The notes under the pieces were generated by a model that was given only the letters and a program-made list of their open reading frames with translations, searched no databases and had not been told where the DNA came from. Position numbers and translations under genes: made by a program. Below are positions 1 to 9,078 of a DNA stretch of 64,000 bases, one piece after another. Numbering within the stretch: position 1 is the first letter of the stretch; each line of letters starts with the position of its first letter. The DNA lies in the NCBI RefSeq assembly GCF_003034845.1, contig NZ_PZKC01000002.1:310001-374000 (forward strand). Direction: 5' to 3'. The DNA is from Pseudothauera lacus (GTDB lineage: Bacteria; Pseudomonadota; Gammaproteobacteria; Burkholderiales; Rhodocyclaceae).

Positions 1-1
1 C

Positions 2-436
2 GCCCGCGCCTTGCAGGTGCCGGTGGAGGGGCCGCAGGAGGAAGACCGCTTCTGGATCGACGGCATGCCGCAGCAGAGCAGGATGTTCGGTTTCCCGGAT
101 GTGGAGAGTTTCGAACCCACACGCTGGCTCAATGACGGCGACACCGTCACCGTCGGCAAGGAGACCCTGCAGGTCATCCATACCCCGGGGCACACGCCGG
201 GGCATGTGGTGTTCTTCCATCCCGGCAGCCGTCTGGCCATCGTCGGCGACGTGCTCTTTGCCGGCTCCATCGGGCGCACCGATTTTCCGCGCGGCGATCA
301 CGCCACCTTGATCGCCTCGATCCGCGAGAAGCTCTTCCCGCTCGGCGACGACGTCTGCTTCCTGCCCGGTCACGGGCCGCGCTCCACCTTCGGCGACGAA
401 CGCGCCGACAATCCCTATGTGGGGGACTACGCATGA
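2..436 (+). CDS. MBL-fold metallo-hydrolase (glyoxalase II-like), C-terminal part
   Basis: This is the 3' part of a gene that begins before the window; the frame is open to the left edge. The protein shows the second half of the metallo-beta-lactamase fold: the HTPGHTPGH stretch, the VGDVLF segment with the bridging aspartate, and the final LPGHGP histidine motif. The spacing fits the glyoxalase II/YcbL group of small thiol-ester hydrolases. The N-terminal HxHxDH metal motif is off the window, so substrate cannot be judged. The stop overlaps the start of the next gene by 4 bases (ATGA), so the two are probably translationally coupled. Confidence 0.85.
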   Translation, partial: ARALQVPVEGPQEEDRFWIDGMPQQSRMFGFPDVESFEPTRWLNDGDTVTVGKETLQVIHTPGHTPGHVVFFHPGSRLAIVGDVLFAGSIGRTDFPRGDHATLIASIREKLFPLGDDVCFLPGHGPRSTFGDERADNPYVGDYA

Positions 437-1122
437 GAGTGGCACTGCTCGAAGACGATCCGGTGCATAGCGACACCCTCAGCGCCTGGCTGCGCGAGCG
501 TGGCGACGACGTTCATGTGTTCCCCTGCGGGCGCGACTTCATCCGCGTGGTCGGGCGCGAGAGCTTCGACCTCTGCCTGCTCGACTGGTCGCTGCCCGAT
601 ACCACCGGGCAGGAAGTCCTGCGCTGGCTGCGCGTCGACCGCCAGGACGACACCCCGGCGATCTTCGCCACTGCCCGCGATGCCGAGGAGGACGTGGTGG
701 CAGCTCTGGGCGGCGGTGCGGACGACTACATCGTCAAGCCGCTGCGCCGCTTCGAGACCCTCTCGCGCATCGACGCGGTGATGCGCCGCGCCCGCCCGGT
801 GGCTGCCGAAACGGTGCTGGAGGCGGGCATCTACCGCTTCGATACGCAGGGCAAGACGGTCAGCGTGGATGGCGCAGCGGTCGAACTGACCGAAAAGGAG
901 TTCGACCTCGCCCTCTTCCTGTTCCGCAACCTTGGCCGCCTGCTCTCCCGCGGCCACATGCTCGAAGCGGTGTGGGGGCGCAGTCCCAACGTCGCCACGC
1001 GCACCGTCGATACCCACATCAGCCGCGTGCGCACCAAGCTCGGCCTGCGCCCCGAGCGCGGCTTCCGCCTCAGCCCGACCTACAACTACGGCTACCGCCT
1101 CGAGCGCATCGAGGCGGCCTGA
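433..1122 (+). CDS. OmpR-family response regulator (orphan)
   Basis: Two-domain regulator of 229 residues, the usual OmpR/PhoB size. The receiver has the acidic pair at D8-D9, the phospho-acceptor aspartate D51 in LLDW, T80 and K102 in the VKPL motif. The C-terminal half is a winged-helix DNA-binding domain ending in the typical NYGYRL hairpin. The start ATG overlaps the stop of the hydrolase gene. No kinase gene is adjacent. The nearest is the CHASE2 kinase at 3307, separated by the convergent mscL, so a cognate relationship is only a guess. The stop codon directly abuts the mscL stop. Confidence 0.9.
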   Translation: MRVALLEDDPVHSDTLSAWLRERGDDVHVFPCGRDFIRVVGRESFDLCLLDWSLPDTTGQEVLRWLRVDRQDDTPAIFATARDAEEDVVAALGGGADDYIVKPLRRFETLSRIDAVMRRARPVAAETVLEAGIYRFDTQGKTVSVDGAAVELTEKEFDLALFLFRNLGRLLSRGHMLEAVWGRSPNVATRTVDTHISRVRTKLGLRPERGFRLSPTYNYGYRLERIEAA

Positions 1123-1548
1123 TCAGTCGCGCTTGAGCGCGTCGCGGATTTCGCGCAGCAGCTTGATGTCTTCCGGTTCCGGCGCCGGTTCGGCGGGTGC
1201 CGGCGGCGGTTCGGCGCGCTTCAGCCGGTTCATGGCCTTGATGGCGAGGAAGATGGCGAAGGCGATGATGACGAAATCGATCGCGGTGTTGATGAAGGCG
1301 CCGTACTTGATCAGCGGTGCGCCGGCCTTCTCCGCTTCGGCGAGGGTCGCGAAGGTTTGCTCGCCGAGGTTGATGTAGAGGTGGCGGAAGTCCACCCCGC
1401 CCATCAGGCGGCCGAGGATGGGCATCATGATGTCCTTCACCAGCGAATCGACGATCTTGCCGAAGGCCGCGCCGATTACCACGCCGACGGCCAGGTCGAC
1501 GACATTGCCGCGCAGGGCGAATTCCTTGAATTCCTTGATGAAGCTCAT
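1123..1548 (-). CDS. mscL: Large-conductance mechanosensitive channel MscL
   Basis: Inner membrane channel that opens under high membrane tension to release osmolytes during hypo-osmotic shock. The 141-residue length matches the family (E. coli 136). The N-terminus [20 protein letters not shown] and the pore helix with [14 protein letters not shown] are diagnostic. The second membrane helix [15 protein letters not shown] lies near residues 87-105, and the charged C-terminal helix carries the usual [10 protein letters not shown] motif. A proline/alanine-rich linker precedes that helix. It is a monocistronic gene convergent with the response regulator. Confidence 0.97.
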   Translation of the reverse strand: MSFIKEFKEFALRGNVVDLAVGVVIGAAFGKIVDSLVKDIMMPILGRLMGGVDFRHLYINLGEQTFATLAEAEKAGAPLIKYGAFINTAIDFVIIAFAIFLAIKAMNRLKRAEPPPAPAEPAPEPEDIKLLREIRDALKRD

Positions 1549-1688
1549 CGCATTCTCCGGTAGGTGGGCGGTTCTCCGGGCCGCGGCCGCGGGGGCGGAG
1601 CCTCTGCAGTGGCGCGGTGCCGGAATGGATCATAACCACCCGCCATGGTGCAGTACAGTCTGCCCGGATGGTGGAGGTATTGCATAAT

Positions 1689-1710
1689 CTTGCAGTGTTG
1701 CCGCTGCAAG
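1689..1710. promoter_or_regulatory. Imperfect inverted repeat upstream of the LysM/FecR gene
   Basis: CTTGCAG (1689-1695) and CTGCAAG (1704-1710) form a 7-base inverted repeat with an 8-base spacer. It lies in the 200-base gap between divergently oriented mscL and the gene at 1751. It could be a regulator site or the start of a short hairpin. No assignment is possible from sequence alone. Confidence 0.3.
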
Positions 1711-1750
1711 TGACTACACTGGCCCTCCATCTCCGCATGTCACCGATACC

Positions 1751-3343
1751 ATGACTGCCTGCCGCCGCATCCTCGTCCTTCTCGCCCTGTCATTGTCGAT
1801 GGCGCTGCCGACGCTGGCGCGCGCCGCTGACGAGATCCGCTACCGCGTCGTCGCCGGCGATACCCTGATCGGCATCGGCGAACGCTTCCTCACCCGCCCG
1901 CAGGCCTGGCCGCGGCTGCAGGCGCTCAACGGCATTGAAGATCCCTACCGCATCCCGGTCGGTACCGAGTTGCGCATCCCGCGCGCGCTGCTGCGCCCCG
2001 AACCGCGCGTGGCGCGGGTGGTGGCGCTGCGCGGAGAGGCCTTTGCGGATGGCCTCGCACTTGCCGAAGGGGCGGAGGTGGCCGCCGGTGCGGAACTGCG
2101 TACCGCGGCCGACGCCCACCTCGTGCTGGCCTTCCCCGATGGCGCGCTGGTCGCCCTGCCGGCGGCCTCCAGCGCCCGTCTGCAGGCCCTCCATGGCTAC
2201 CGCCTGGCGCCTGGCGAAGAGGTGCGCGTGCGCGTCCACGACGGCCGCGTGGAGGCCACGGTGCCGCCGCAGCGTGGGCCGGCGGCGCGTTTCCGTGTCG
2301 ACACGCCGACCGCGGTGATCGGCGTGCGCGGCACCGCCTTCCGGGTCGCCGCCTCGCCACAGGGCAGCCGCGCCGAAGTCACCGAAGGGCGCGTGGCGGT
2401 GCAGGCCGGCGGGCGGCAGCGTGAGCTGGCCGCAGGTTTCGGCGTCCTTGCCGCGGCCGATGGCCGTCTCGGTGCGGCGCGCGCGCTGCCGTCGGCGCCG
2501 GCGGTGGACGGCCTGCCCGACTTCTTCGACGATCCCCTGCCGCGCTTCGCGCTGCCCCTGAGCGCCGGGGTTGCCGCCTGGCGCTACCAGCTTGCCGCCA
2601 GTGCGGACTTCATCAAGGTCCTCGGCGAACATGCCGGCAGCGCTGAGGCCCGCTTCCCCGGCCTGCCCGACGGCGATTACTTCCTGCGCGTGCGTGCGAT
2701 CACCGCCGATGGCCTGGAAGGCCACGACGCCGTGCATGCCTTCCGCCTCAAGGCGCGTCCGGAACCACCTTTCCTCGCCGAACCGGCGGCTGCCGGCAAG
2801 GTCGCTGCCGGCAGCGTTGCCTTCAGCTGGAGCGGGGCACCGGAAGCAGCGCGCTACCGCCTGCAGATCGCCGCCGCCGAGGGCTTTGCGGCGCCGCTGG
2901 TGGATCGCGCGGACATCGCCGCCACCGCTGTCGAACACGCGCTGGACGCCGGCGAGTACCAGTGGCGGGTGGCCAGCCTGCGTGCCGACGGCGACCAGGG
3001 GCCGTGGTCGCCGGCTGCCGCCCTGGCGGTGCGCCCGCCGGCGGAGCTTACCGAAGCGCCGCAGATCGCCGGCGACACCCTGGTGTTCCGCTGGAACGGC
3101 GAGGCCGGCCAGGTTTATGACTACCAGTTCGCCGGCGATGAGGCCTTCACCCAGGTGCGCGCCGAAGGGCGGGTGGTGGAGCCCGGTGTCGAGCTGCCGC
3201 GCCCGGGGCCGGAGACGTATTTTATGCGCGTGCGCGCGATCGATGCCGACGGCTTCGTCGGCGCCTGGTCGGGCGCCCAGCGCGTCGTCGTGCCGGCGGA
3301 CTTCCCGTGGTGGATGCTGTTCCTGCCCCTGCTGGCGCTCTGA
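1751..3343 (+). CDS. LysM and FecR domain periplasmic protein
   Basis: Exported 530-residue protein with a signal peptide ending near ARA (about residue 25). A LysM peptidoglycan-binding motif follows (YRVVAGDTLIGIGERF, residues 31-76). A FecR-type domain is centred on FRVDTPTAVIGVRGTAFRV (about residues 180-200). Two or three fibronectin-like repeats of about 90 residues make up the C-terminal half, and the last residues are hydrophobic (WWMLFLPLLAL). This is not a FecR anti-sigma factor: there is no cytoplasmic anti-sigma part and no sigma gene next to it. It overlaps the CHASE2 kinase start, and this pairing suggests the two act together at the envelope. The role is unknown. Confidence 0.75.
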   Translation: MTACRRILVLLALSLSMALPTLARAADEIRYRVVAGDTLIGIGERFLTRPQAWPRLQALNGIEDPYRIPVGTELRIPRALLRPEPRVARVVALRGEAFADGLALAEGAEVAAGAELRTAADAHLVLAFPDGALVALPAASSARLQALHGYRLAPGEEVRVRVHDGRVEATVPPQRGPAARFRVDTPTAVIGVRGTAFRVAASPQGSRAEVTEGRVAVQAGGRQRELAAGFGVLAAADGRLGAARALPSAPAVDGLPDFFDDPLPRFALPLSAGVAAWRYQLAASADFIKVLGEHAGSAEARFPGLPDGDYFLRVRAITADGLEGHDAVHAFRLKARPEPPFLAEPAAAGKVAAGSVAFSWSGAPEAARYRLQIAAAEGFAAPLVDRADIAATAVEHALDAGEYQWRVASLRADGDQGPWSPAAALAVRPPAELTEAPQIAGDTLVFRWNGEAGQVYDYQFAGDEAFTQVRAEGRVVEPGVELPRPGPETYFMRVRAIDADGFVGAWSGAQRVVVPADFPWWMLFLPLLAL

Positions 3344-5643
3344 GCCGCCTGCGCCGCGTCCTTGGCGCGCCGCTGGCCGAGTGGCTGGCGGTGCTGCTGA
3401 TCTGCGCCGGGCTGGCCGCCGGGGCCTCGGCGTGGGGCTGGCTGTGGCGTGTTGACAGCCTGCTCTACGATGCCGCCATGGCCACCCAGCGCCATGACCC
3501 GGACGTGGCCGTGCGCATCGTCGCCATCGATGACCGCAGCCTCGCCGAGATTGGCCGCTGGCCGTGGCCGCGCGCGGTACATGCGCAGCTCGTCGAGCGT
3601 CTCCGCGAGGCCGGTGCGGCAGTGGTGGTGCTCGACATCATCCTTGCCGAGGAGGATCCCCACGACCCCGCCGGCGATGCCGCGCTGGCGCGCGCGATGG
3701 CTGCCCACGGGGCCGTGGTGCTGCCGGTCACCCATGGCACCTACGGCGCGCGCAGCGCCGGTGAAGCCCTGCCGGCGGCGCCCTTTGCGGCGGTGGCGGC
3801 GGCCTTCGGGCACATCCACATCGAACTCGACCCCGACGGCATCGCCCGTTCGGTCTATCTGTGGGAGGGCATGCGCGCGCCCCACCATCCGCAGCTCGCG
3901 CTGGCGGCGCTGGAACTGCTGGAGCCGGCCACGGCGGCGCGCTTCGCCCGCCCGCAGGTCGAGCCGGCGGATGGCTGGCGGCGCGATGCCTGGCTGCACG
4001 TGCCCTTCATCGGCCCGCCCGGCAGTCACCCCTACCTGTCTTATGTAGACGTGCTGCGCGGCGCGCTGGCGGCGGGCGAGCTGCGCGGGCGGGTGGTGTT
4101 CGTCGGTGCCAGCGCGGTGGGAATGGGCGACATCGTGCCCACACCCACCTCCGGCCACGCGCGCCCGATGCCCGGTGTGGAGGTGCACGCCACCGTCTTC
4201 GGCGCCCTGCGCAATGGCAGCGGGATCCACAGCATCGAGCGCAGCACCGTGGCCTGGCTGGCGCTTGCGGTGGTCGCTGCACTGATGGCGCTGATGCTGC
4301 GCGCCGGCCCGCGCTTCACCCTGGTGGCGGCGTTCGCCTGCGCGCTGGCGGTGCTCGCGGGGAGCTGGCTGCTGCTGCGCGGCGCGCAGCTGTGGCTGCC
4401 GCCGGCGGGCATGCTGGCCGGCTGCGTGCTGGCCTACCCGCTGTGGAGCTGGCGCCGCCTGGAAGCCGCCCAGCGTTATCTGGATAACGAGCTGCGCGCC
4501 CTGCAGCGCACCGGCGAGAGCTTCGGCCTGGCGCTTGCCGGTGCGCCTGCGGGCAGCGTCATCGATCCTTTTCGTGCGCGCATCGACATGGTGCGCGCCG
4601 CGGCCCGGCGTGAGCGCGACCTGCAGCGCTTCGTCGCCGACACCCTCGACGCGCTGCCGGTCGGCGCCATGGTGGCCGATGCCGGCGGGCGTATTCGCCT
4701 GGCCAACCGCCAGGCCGCCGACCTGCTCGGCTGCAGCGCGCCACAGGCGCAGCACGATGCGCTCGCCGCCATGCCCTGGCCGCCCGCGCTGGCGCGTGCT
4801 GCCGGCCTGCCGGCGCCGGCGGCCGGTACCAGTGTGGCGGTGGAGGCCAGCACCGATTCCGGGCGGGCCCTGCTGGTGAGCGCCGCCGGCCTTGCCGGGG
4901 TGGCCGGGGAGGGCGGCGGCGTGGTCATCGGCATTGCCGACATCACTGCGCTGCGCGCCGCCCAGCGTGCCCGCGAGGACACCATGCACTTCCTCTCCCA
5001 TGACCTGCGTGCGCCGCTTACCGCCATCCTCACCCTCGTCGAGGGCGAAGGCGGCGTACCGAGCGGTGACGGCAAGAATGCCCAGCGCCTGCTGCGCCAT
5101 GCCCGCGGTGCCCTCCACATGGCCGACCAGCTGCTGCGCCTGAGCCGTGCGGAGGCGCTCGATCCGGCGCGTTTCCGCGAGCTCGCCGTGGATATGGTGG
5201 TAATGGACGCCGCCGACGAGGTGTGGGCGCTGGCTCGCGGCAAGGATGTGCTCGTCGATACCCGCATCGAGGTCGGCGAAGCGCAGCTCCCCGCCCTCAT
5301 CCTCGGCGATGGCGAACTGCTCTGCCGTGCGCTGGTGAATCTGCTCACCAATGCCATCAAGTATTCGCCGCCCGGGGGAACGGTGGACCTCGTCCTCAGC
5401 GCGGCGGCTGGCGGCTGGGCCGTAGCGGTAAGCGACAGCGGCCCCGGCATCGCCCCCGAACACCTGCCGCGACTGTTCCGCCGCTTCGGGCGAGTGCCGT
5501 CGGCCGAGCGCCGCGATGGCATCGGCCTCGGGCTGTTGATGGTGCGCACCGTGGCCGAGCGCCACGGCGGTTCGGTGGATGTGCGCAGTGCCGAAGGCCA
5601 GGGCAGCACCTTCACCCTTTTCCTGCCCGCACAGCCGAGCTGA
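3307..5643 (+). CDS. CHASE2-domain sensor histidine kinase
   Basis: Membrane sensor kinase of 778 residues. An N-terminal membrane helix (about 28-48) leads into a periplasmic CHASE2 domain (about 55-310). Three closely spaced membrane helices follow (about 312-380), then a PAS-like region, HisKA with FLSHDLRAPLTA (H565), and an HATPase domain with the N box NLLTNAIKYSPPGG, DSGPGIAP and GIGLGLLMV. The GTG start at 3307 lies 37 bases inside the preceding gene. GTG at 3310 is equally possible, which makes the exact N-terminus uncertain. No receiver is fused and the partner regulator is not adjacent. Confidence 0.87.
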   Translation: MVDAVPAPAGALSRLRRVLGAPLAEWLAVLLICAGLAAGASAWGWLWRVDSLLYDAAMATQRHDPDVAVRIVAIDDRSLAEIGRWPWPRAVHAQLVERLREAGAAVVVLDIILAEEDPHDPAGDAALARAMAAHGAVVLPVTHGTYGARSAGEALPAAPFAAVAAAFGHIHIELDPDGIARSVYLWEGMRAPHHPQLALAALELLEPATAARFARPQVEPADGWRRDAWLHVPFIGPPGSHPYLSYVDVLRGALAAGELRGRVVFVGASAVGMGDIVPTPTSGHARPMPGVEVHATVFGALRNGSGIHSIERSTVAWLALAVVAALMALMLRAGPRFTLVAAFACALAVLAGSWLLLRGAQLWLPPAGMLAGCVLAYPLWSWRRLEAAQRYLDNELRALQRTGESFGLALAGAPAGSVIDPFRARIDMVRAAARRERDLQRFVADTLDALPVGAMVADAGGRIRLANRQAADLLGCSAPQAQHDALAAMPWPPALARAAGLPAPAAGTSVAVEASTDSGRALLVSAAGLAGVAGEGGGVVIGIADITALRAAQRAREDTMHFLSHDLRAPLTAILTLVEGEGGVPSGDGKNAQRLLRHARGALHMADQLLRLSRAEALDPARFRELAVDMVVMDAADEVWALARGKDVLVDTRIEVGEAQLPALILGDGELLCRALVNLLTNAIKYSPPGGTVDLVLSAAAGGWAVAVSDSGPGIAPEHLPRLFRRFGRVPSAERRDGIGLGLLMVRTVAERHGGSVDVRSAEGQGSTFTLFLPAQPS

Positions 5644-5649
5644 GGGGAC

Positions 5650-6885
5650 GTGTTGAGGCGCTTCTGGAAATGGCTCCGGCGGGCATTGCTGGCCGTCCTG
5701 CTGCTGCTCGCCCTTGCCGCGGCGGTGCTGTACTGGCGCGGCGAGGCGTGGCTGCGCGCGGCGCTGGAAAGCGCGCTGCAGGCGCAGCTGCAGCCGCCGG
5801 CGCGGCTGGCTGCGGCGCACTGGCAGCTGTGGCCGCAGCAGCGCTTGCGCGTGCACGGCCTGCGCATCGGCGCCGAGGCTGCGCCGCAGTTGCAGGTCGA
5901 CAGCGTCGAGGTCTTGCTCGACCGCGATGCGCTGCGGCGCGGGCAGATCGTCATCGACACGCTCGCCGTCAGCGGGGTCGAGCTTCATTTGCAGCGCCTT
6001 GCCGATGGCAGCTGGAACGTCGACCACTGGCTGCAGCCGCGCCGCGCGGCGGCGGGCACGCCGCCGGCCCTGCCGGCGCTGCGCGCAGTGGACGGCAGGG
6101 CCTTGCGGCTGCGCATCGACGCTGTCGACGGCGTGCCCGCCGTGGAGGTCGCAATCGCCACGCTGACGCTGAGCGCGGCGGTGGATGTGCTGGATGGCGG
6201 AGCGCTGGTGGTTGACGCGGAAGTGCGCAGCGCGGCGCCGCAGGCCCATGCCAGGGCTGAAATGGCCGTCGACTACCGCATCGACGATGGCGCGCTGTGG
6301 GTGGACGTGCTCACCCTGGAGGGCGGAGGCGAGGCACGGCTGGCGGCGTCGCCGGACGCCCCCGTGGAGCACTGGCAGGTGCACGAGGCGACCCTGGAGG
6401 GGCGCGGCTGGCAGTTTGCCGGTGGCGGCGTGCGCGCCGCGGAGCATGCCGCCGCAGCGCTGCACCTGAGTGGCGCGGGGCGTCAGCTGCGCCTGCGTGG
6501 AGCGCTCGATGCCTTCGCGTGGTCAGCCGACTGGCGTCTCAGCGGCTGGCTGGCCGCCGAGCTCGACGCCCCCGCGATCACCCTGCACAGTACCGTGGCG
6601 GCCGTGCCGGGGCGCTTCGAGGGCCAGGTCGACGGCCGTGCCGAGGGCAGCGCGCTGCGCGGCGGCTGGCGCTACGATGGCGAGCGCAAGCCGCCCGTAC
6701 AGCTCGACCTCGCCATCGACGAGGTCGATGGCGAGGCCTGGCGCGCACACCTGCCGGCCGACGCTGGTGGCGGCGGCAGCACGCTGCCCGATTGGCAAGG
6801 CTGGCCGCTGCAGGGCCGCGTGCATATTGGTCGCCTGCGCCTTGGCGAGGTGCTCGCCGAGGATGTCGTGGTGAGCCTGGATTGA
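5650..6885 (+). CDS. AsmA-like inner-membrane-anchored protein
   Basis: 411 residues with one N-terminal membrane helix (LLAVLLLLALAAAVLYW, about residues 15-31), followed by a long alanine-rich beta-repeat region. The opening segment (LESALQAQLQPPARLAAAHWQLWPQQRLRVHGLRIG) fits the AsmA/YhdP bridge-protein family, which handles phospholipid transport or outer membrane assembly. It is shorter than classic AsmA (about 600 residues). It starts with GTG six bases after the kinase stop and probably belongs to the same transcript. Specific function is not determined. Confidence 0.7.
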   Translation: MLRRFWKWLRRALLAVLLLLALAAAVLYWRGEAWLRAALESALQAQLQPPARLAAAHWQLWPQQRLRVHGLRIGAEAAPQLQVDSVEVLLDRDALRRGQIVIDTLAVSGVELHLQRLADGSWNVDHWLQPRRAAAGTPPALPALRAVDGRALRLRIDAVDGVPAVEVAIATLTLSAAVDVLDGGALVVDAEVRSAAPQAHARAEMAVDYRIDDGALWVDVLTLEGGGEARLAASPDAPVEHWQVHEATLEGRGWQFAGGGVRAAEHAAAALHLSGAGRQLRLRGALDAFAWSADWRLSGWLAAELDAPAITLHSTVAAVPGRFEGQVDGRAEGSALRGGWRYDGERKPPVQLDLAIDEVDGEAWRAHLPADAGGGGSTLPDWQGWPLQGRVHIGRLRLGEVLAEDVVVSLD

Positions 6886-6955
6886 GTGCGCTCCGTGCGG
6901 CGCAGCGCGGTGGCGCCCCGAGCCTCCTGTGACGTGACGATGCGCGGAATGCGGC

Positions 6956-7654
6956 TCAGACCACGGCGACGCTGAGGCTGCCGATGCCCTCGATCTGCCC
7001 TTCGAGGCGGTCGCCGGGGCGCACCGGGCCGACGCCCTCCGGGGTACCGGTGAAGATCAGGTCGCCGGCGCAGAGGCGGTAGTAGCGCGAGAAATAGGCC
7101 ACCACCTCCGCCACCGACCAGATCATGTCGGCCAGATCGCCGTGCTGGCGCACTTCCCCGTTGACCTTCAGGGTGATTGCCCCTGCATGCGGAACCGCGC
7201 CACCGGCGGGAACGATCGCCGACAGCGGCGCGGAGGCCTCGAAGATCTTGCCGATGTCCCACGGCCGCCCCTTGGCCTTGGCTTCGCCCTGGAGATCGCG
7301 GCGGGTCATGTCCAGCCCCACCGCATAGCCCCAGATGCACGCTGCGGCCTGTTCGACGCTGAGATTCTCGCCGCCGCTGCCGAGGGCAACGACCAGCTCG
7401 AGCTCGTGGTGGACGTCGTTGCTGGCGAGCGGGTAGGGGAAACGCCCGCATTCGCCATCGGCCACCGGCAGCACGCAGTCGGCGGCCTTGGTGAAGAAGA
7501 ACGGCGCTTCGCGACTGGGGTCGCCGCCCATCTCACGGGCGTGGGCGGCGTAGTTGCGCGCCACGCAGTAGATGCGGTGCACGGGAAACAGTCCGCCGCC
7601 GCGCACCGGCACGGCGGGCTGGGGGGGCGGGGCAATGACGTAGGGCGTGGTCAT
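6956..7654 (-). CDS. Fumarylacetoacetate hydrolase family protein (acylpyruvase/fumarylpyruvate hydrolase type)
   Basis: 232-residue enzyme of the FAH fold. Visible landmarks are CVARNYAAHAREMG near the N-terminus, the metal-binding HHELELVV segment, GLDMTRRDLQ, and the C-terminal IFTGTPEGVGPV loop. The family hydrolyses beta-diketo acids such as fumarylpyruvate or acylpyruvates in aromatic catabolism or oxaloacetate repair, using Mg or Mn. The ATG at 7654 is chosen because it begins the conserved protein; the frame stays open further upstream without homology. No other catabolic gene is adjacent, so substrate is unassigned. Confidence 0.85.
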   Translation of the reverse strand: MTTPYVIAPPPQPAVPVRGGGLFPVHRIYCVARNYAAHAREMGGDPSREAPFFFTKAADCVLPVADGECGRFPYPLASNDVHHELELVVALGSGGENLSVEQAAACIWGYAVGLDMTRRDLQGEAKAKGRPWDIGKIFEASAPLSAIVPAGGAVPHAGAITLKVNGEVRQHGDLADMIWSVAEVVAYFSRYYRLCAGDLIFTGTPEGVGPVRPGDRLEGQIEGIGSLSVAVV

Positions 7655-7821
7655 GGAAGAGCCTCTGTGAGGTATGCGACAGGATCGCCGCCATTGTCGC
7701 ATCCGGCGGGCGGCGGTGGCAGGGCGCGTGCGCGCAGCGCGGCGGTTCGGGCATTGGCACGCATCGTGCTGAAAACCGGGGGGATTGATGCAAGCGCTTG
7801 ACCGGGCGAATGGGTCGATGT

Positions 7822-7840
7822 TCTAATGCGAATCATTCTT
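7822..7840. promoter_or_regulatory. Fur box upstream of hemP
   Basis: TCTAATGCGAATCATTCTT matches the 19-base Fur consensus (GATAATGATAATCATTATC) at about 13 positions. It lies 25 bases before the hemP start, as expected for iron repression of the hemP-bfd-bfr-tonB block. Confidence 0.7.
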
Positions 7841-7864
7841 GCTAAGATTGTGATGCAACATCCC

Positions 7865-8059
7865 ATGAGCGAATCAGACAAGCAGGGTGCCGCCGGGCAG
7901 CCGCCGGCCGCGGAAGCACAGGCTCCCGCCAGGGCCGACGAGCAGCCGGTGCCCAGCGAAGCGCTGCTGCAGGGACGCAGCTGCGTGATGATCCGCCATG
8001 GAGATGCCGTGTATGCGCTGCGGGCCACGCGGGCCGGCAAGCTCATACTGACCAAATAG
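7865..8059 (+). CDS. hemP: Hemin uptake protein HemP/HmuP
   Basis: Small cytosolic protein of 64 residues. The C-terminal 25 residues ([22 protein letters not shown]) carry the HemP signature. The N-terminal half is a low-complexity alanine/proline/glutamate stretch. In Burkholderia and Bradyrhizobium the homologue HmuP is needed for expression of haem uptake genes. No haem receptor or haem ABC transporter is adjacent. The ATG at 7865 is preferred over an in-frame start at 7826, because the latter lies within the Fur box. Confidence 0.9.
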   Translation: MSESDKQGAAGQPPAAEAQAPARADEQPVPSEALLQGRSCVMIRHGDAVYALRATRAGKLILTK

Positions 8060-8101
8060 TTTCGTGCGCTGGTCGCATTCTTGTTCAGGGACTAAACTGC
8101 C

Positions 8102-8341
8102 ATGTACGTCTGTGTGTGCAATGCGGTAACCGAACGTCACATCCACCGGGCTGTCGAGCAGGGTGCGCAGCGCATGCGCGACCTGCGCACGCATCTGGGG
8201 ATCGCGGCCGACTGCGGCCGTTGTGCGACCTGTGCGCATTCGTGTCTGAAATCCGCTCTGGCCGGACGCGACACGGCCGTCGCCGCCTCTGCCACGCAGG
8301 CCTTCCCCGCAGGGCTCTCACTGGCATTGGAGGCATCATGA
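8102..8341 (+). CDS. bfd: Bacterioferritin-associated ferredoxin
   Basis: 79-residue [2Fe-2S] protein that reduces the bacterioferritin core to release Fe(II). The four cluster ligands are visible: C4 and C6 in [10 protein letters not shown], and the pair in DCGRCATC near residues 38-41. A short extension follows the Fer2_BFD fold. It lies between hemP and bfr, and its TGA overlaps the bfr ATG (ATGA), consistent with stoichiometric co-expression with its partner. Confidence 0.93.
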   Translation: MYVCVCNAVTERHIHRAVEQGAQRMRDLRTHLGIAADCGRCATCAHSCLKSALAGRDTAVAASATQAFPAGLSLALEAS

Positions 8342-8814
8342 AAGGCGACAAGAAGGTCATCCAGTATCTCAACAAGCAGCTCACCGTCGAGCTCACCGCA
8401 ATCAACCAGTATTTCCTGCATGCACGCATGTACAAGAACTGGGGACTGGTGCGTCTCGGCAAGCACGAGTACGAGGAGTCCATCGAGGAGATGAAGCATG
8501 CCGACAAGCTCATCGAGCGTGTGCTCTTCCTCGAAGGCCTGCCCAACCTGCAGAACCTCGACAAGCTGCTGATCGGCGAAAACGTTCCCGAGTGCCTGCA
8601 GGGCGATCTGAAGCTCGAACAGGGCGGCCGCGCGCTGCTGGTCGAGGCCATCGCCTACTGTGAGTCCTGTAAGGACTACGTGTCGCGCGAGATTCTCGAA
8701 GAGATTCTCGAGGACACCGAGGAACACATCGACTACCTCGAAACCCAGCTCGACCTGATCGACAAGGTCGGCCTGCAGAACTACCTGCAGTCGCAGATCG
8801 AGGGCGGTTCCTGA
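8338..8814 (+). CDS. bfr: Bacterioferritin subunit with haem ligand but altered ferroxidase site
   Basis: 158-residue bacterioferritin (E. coli Bfr 158). Ferroxidase ligands E18, E51, H54, E94 and H130 are present, and the haem-ligating Met52 is present (EEMKHAD). At the position equivalent to E127 the sequence reads DTEEH, so the residue three before H130 is threonine instead of glutamate. This is the mirror image of the second bacterioferritin at 32454, which keeps that glutamate but has lost Met52. Subunits of this kind in other Proteobacteria co-assemble into mixed 24-mers. Translation is coupled to bfd. Confidence 0.93.
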   Translation: MKGDKKVIQYLNKQLTVELTAINQYFLHARMYKNWGLVRLGKHEYEESIEEMKHADKLIERVLFLEGLPNLQNLDKLLIGENVPECLQGDLKLEQGGRALLVEAIAYCESCKDYVSREILEEILEDTEEHIDYLETQLDLIDKVGLQNYLQSQIEGGS

Positions 8815-8912
8815 CCGCACCGCGCGGCGCCGGTTGCGCCGCCTGCCAGCCAGTGCCCGGCATGCGACGGGCCAGCCAGCGTACGTAAAGATGAACACAG
8901 GACTGCTGAGCC

Positions 8913-9050
8913 ATGTCGCATCCGAAAACTCTGCCCGCCCGCCTCTTCGGCGCCGCCTTCGCGGTACGCCGGGTGGCGCTCTACCTTGCCGCTGCGGCCC
9001 TGCTGATGAACTTCCTCATTGCGCCGTCGCCGGTGACGGCCTTGCTGTGA
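8913..9050 (+). CDS. Small 45-residue single-pass membrane protein
   Basis: Short ORF starting MSHPKTLPARLFGAAF and containing one hydrophobic segment (VALYLAAAALLMNFLIAP). It sits between bfr and tonB on the same strand, 28 bases before the TonB start, and fills most of an otherwise unexplained 264-base gap. I do not recognise a family. It may be a small accessory of the TonB complex, or only a chance ORF. The hydrophobic pattern and tight spacing favour a real gene. Confidence 0.45.
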   Translation: MSHPKTLPARLFGAAFAVRRVALYLAAAALLMNFLIAPSPVTALL

Positions 9051-9078
9051 CGTGCGTGGCTACGGCGGAGAGGGGGCG

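Noticed and set aside
3121-6465. 1114-residue minus-strand open frame
   Set aside because: It opposes the CHASE2 kinase and AsmA-like genes, has no recognisable motif and shows shadow-frame composition.
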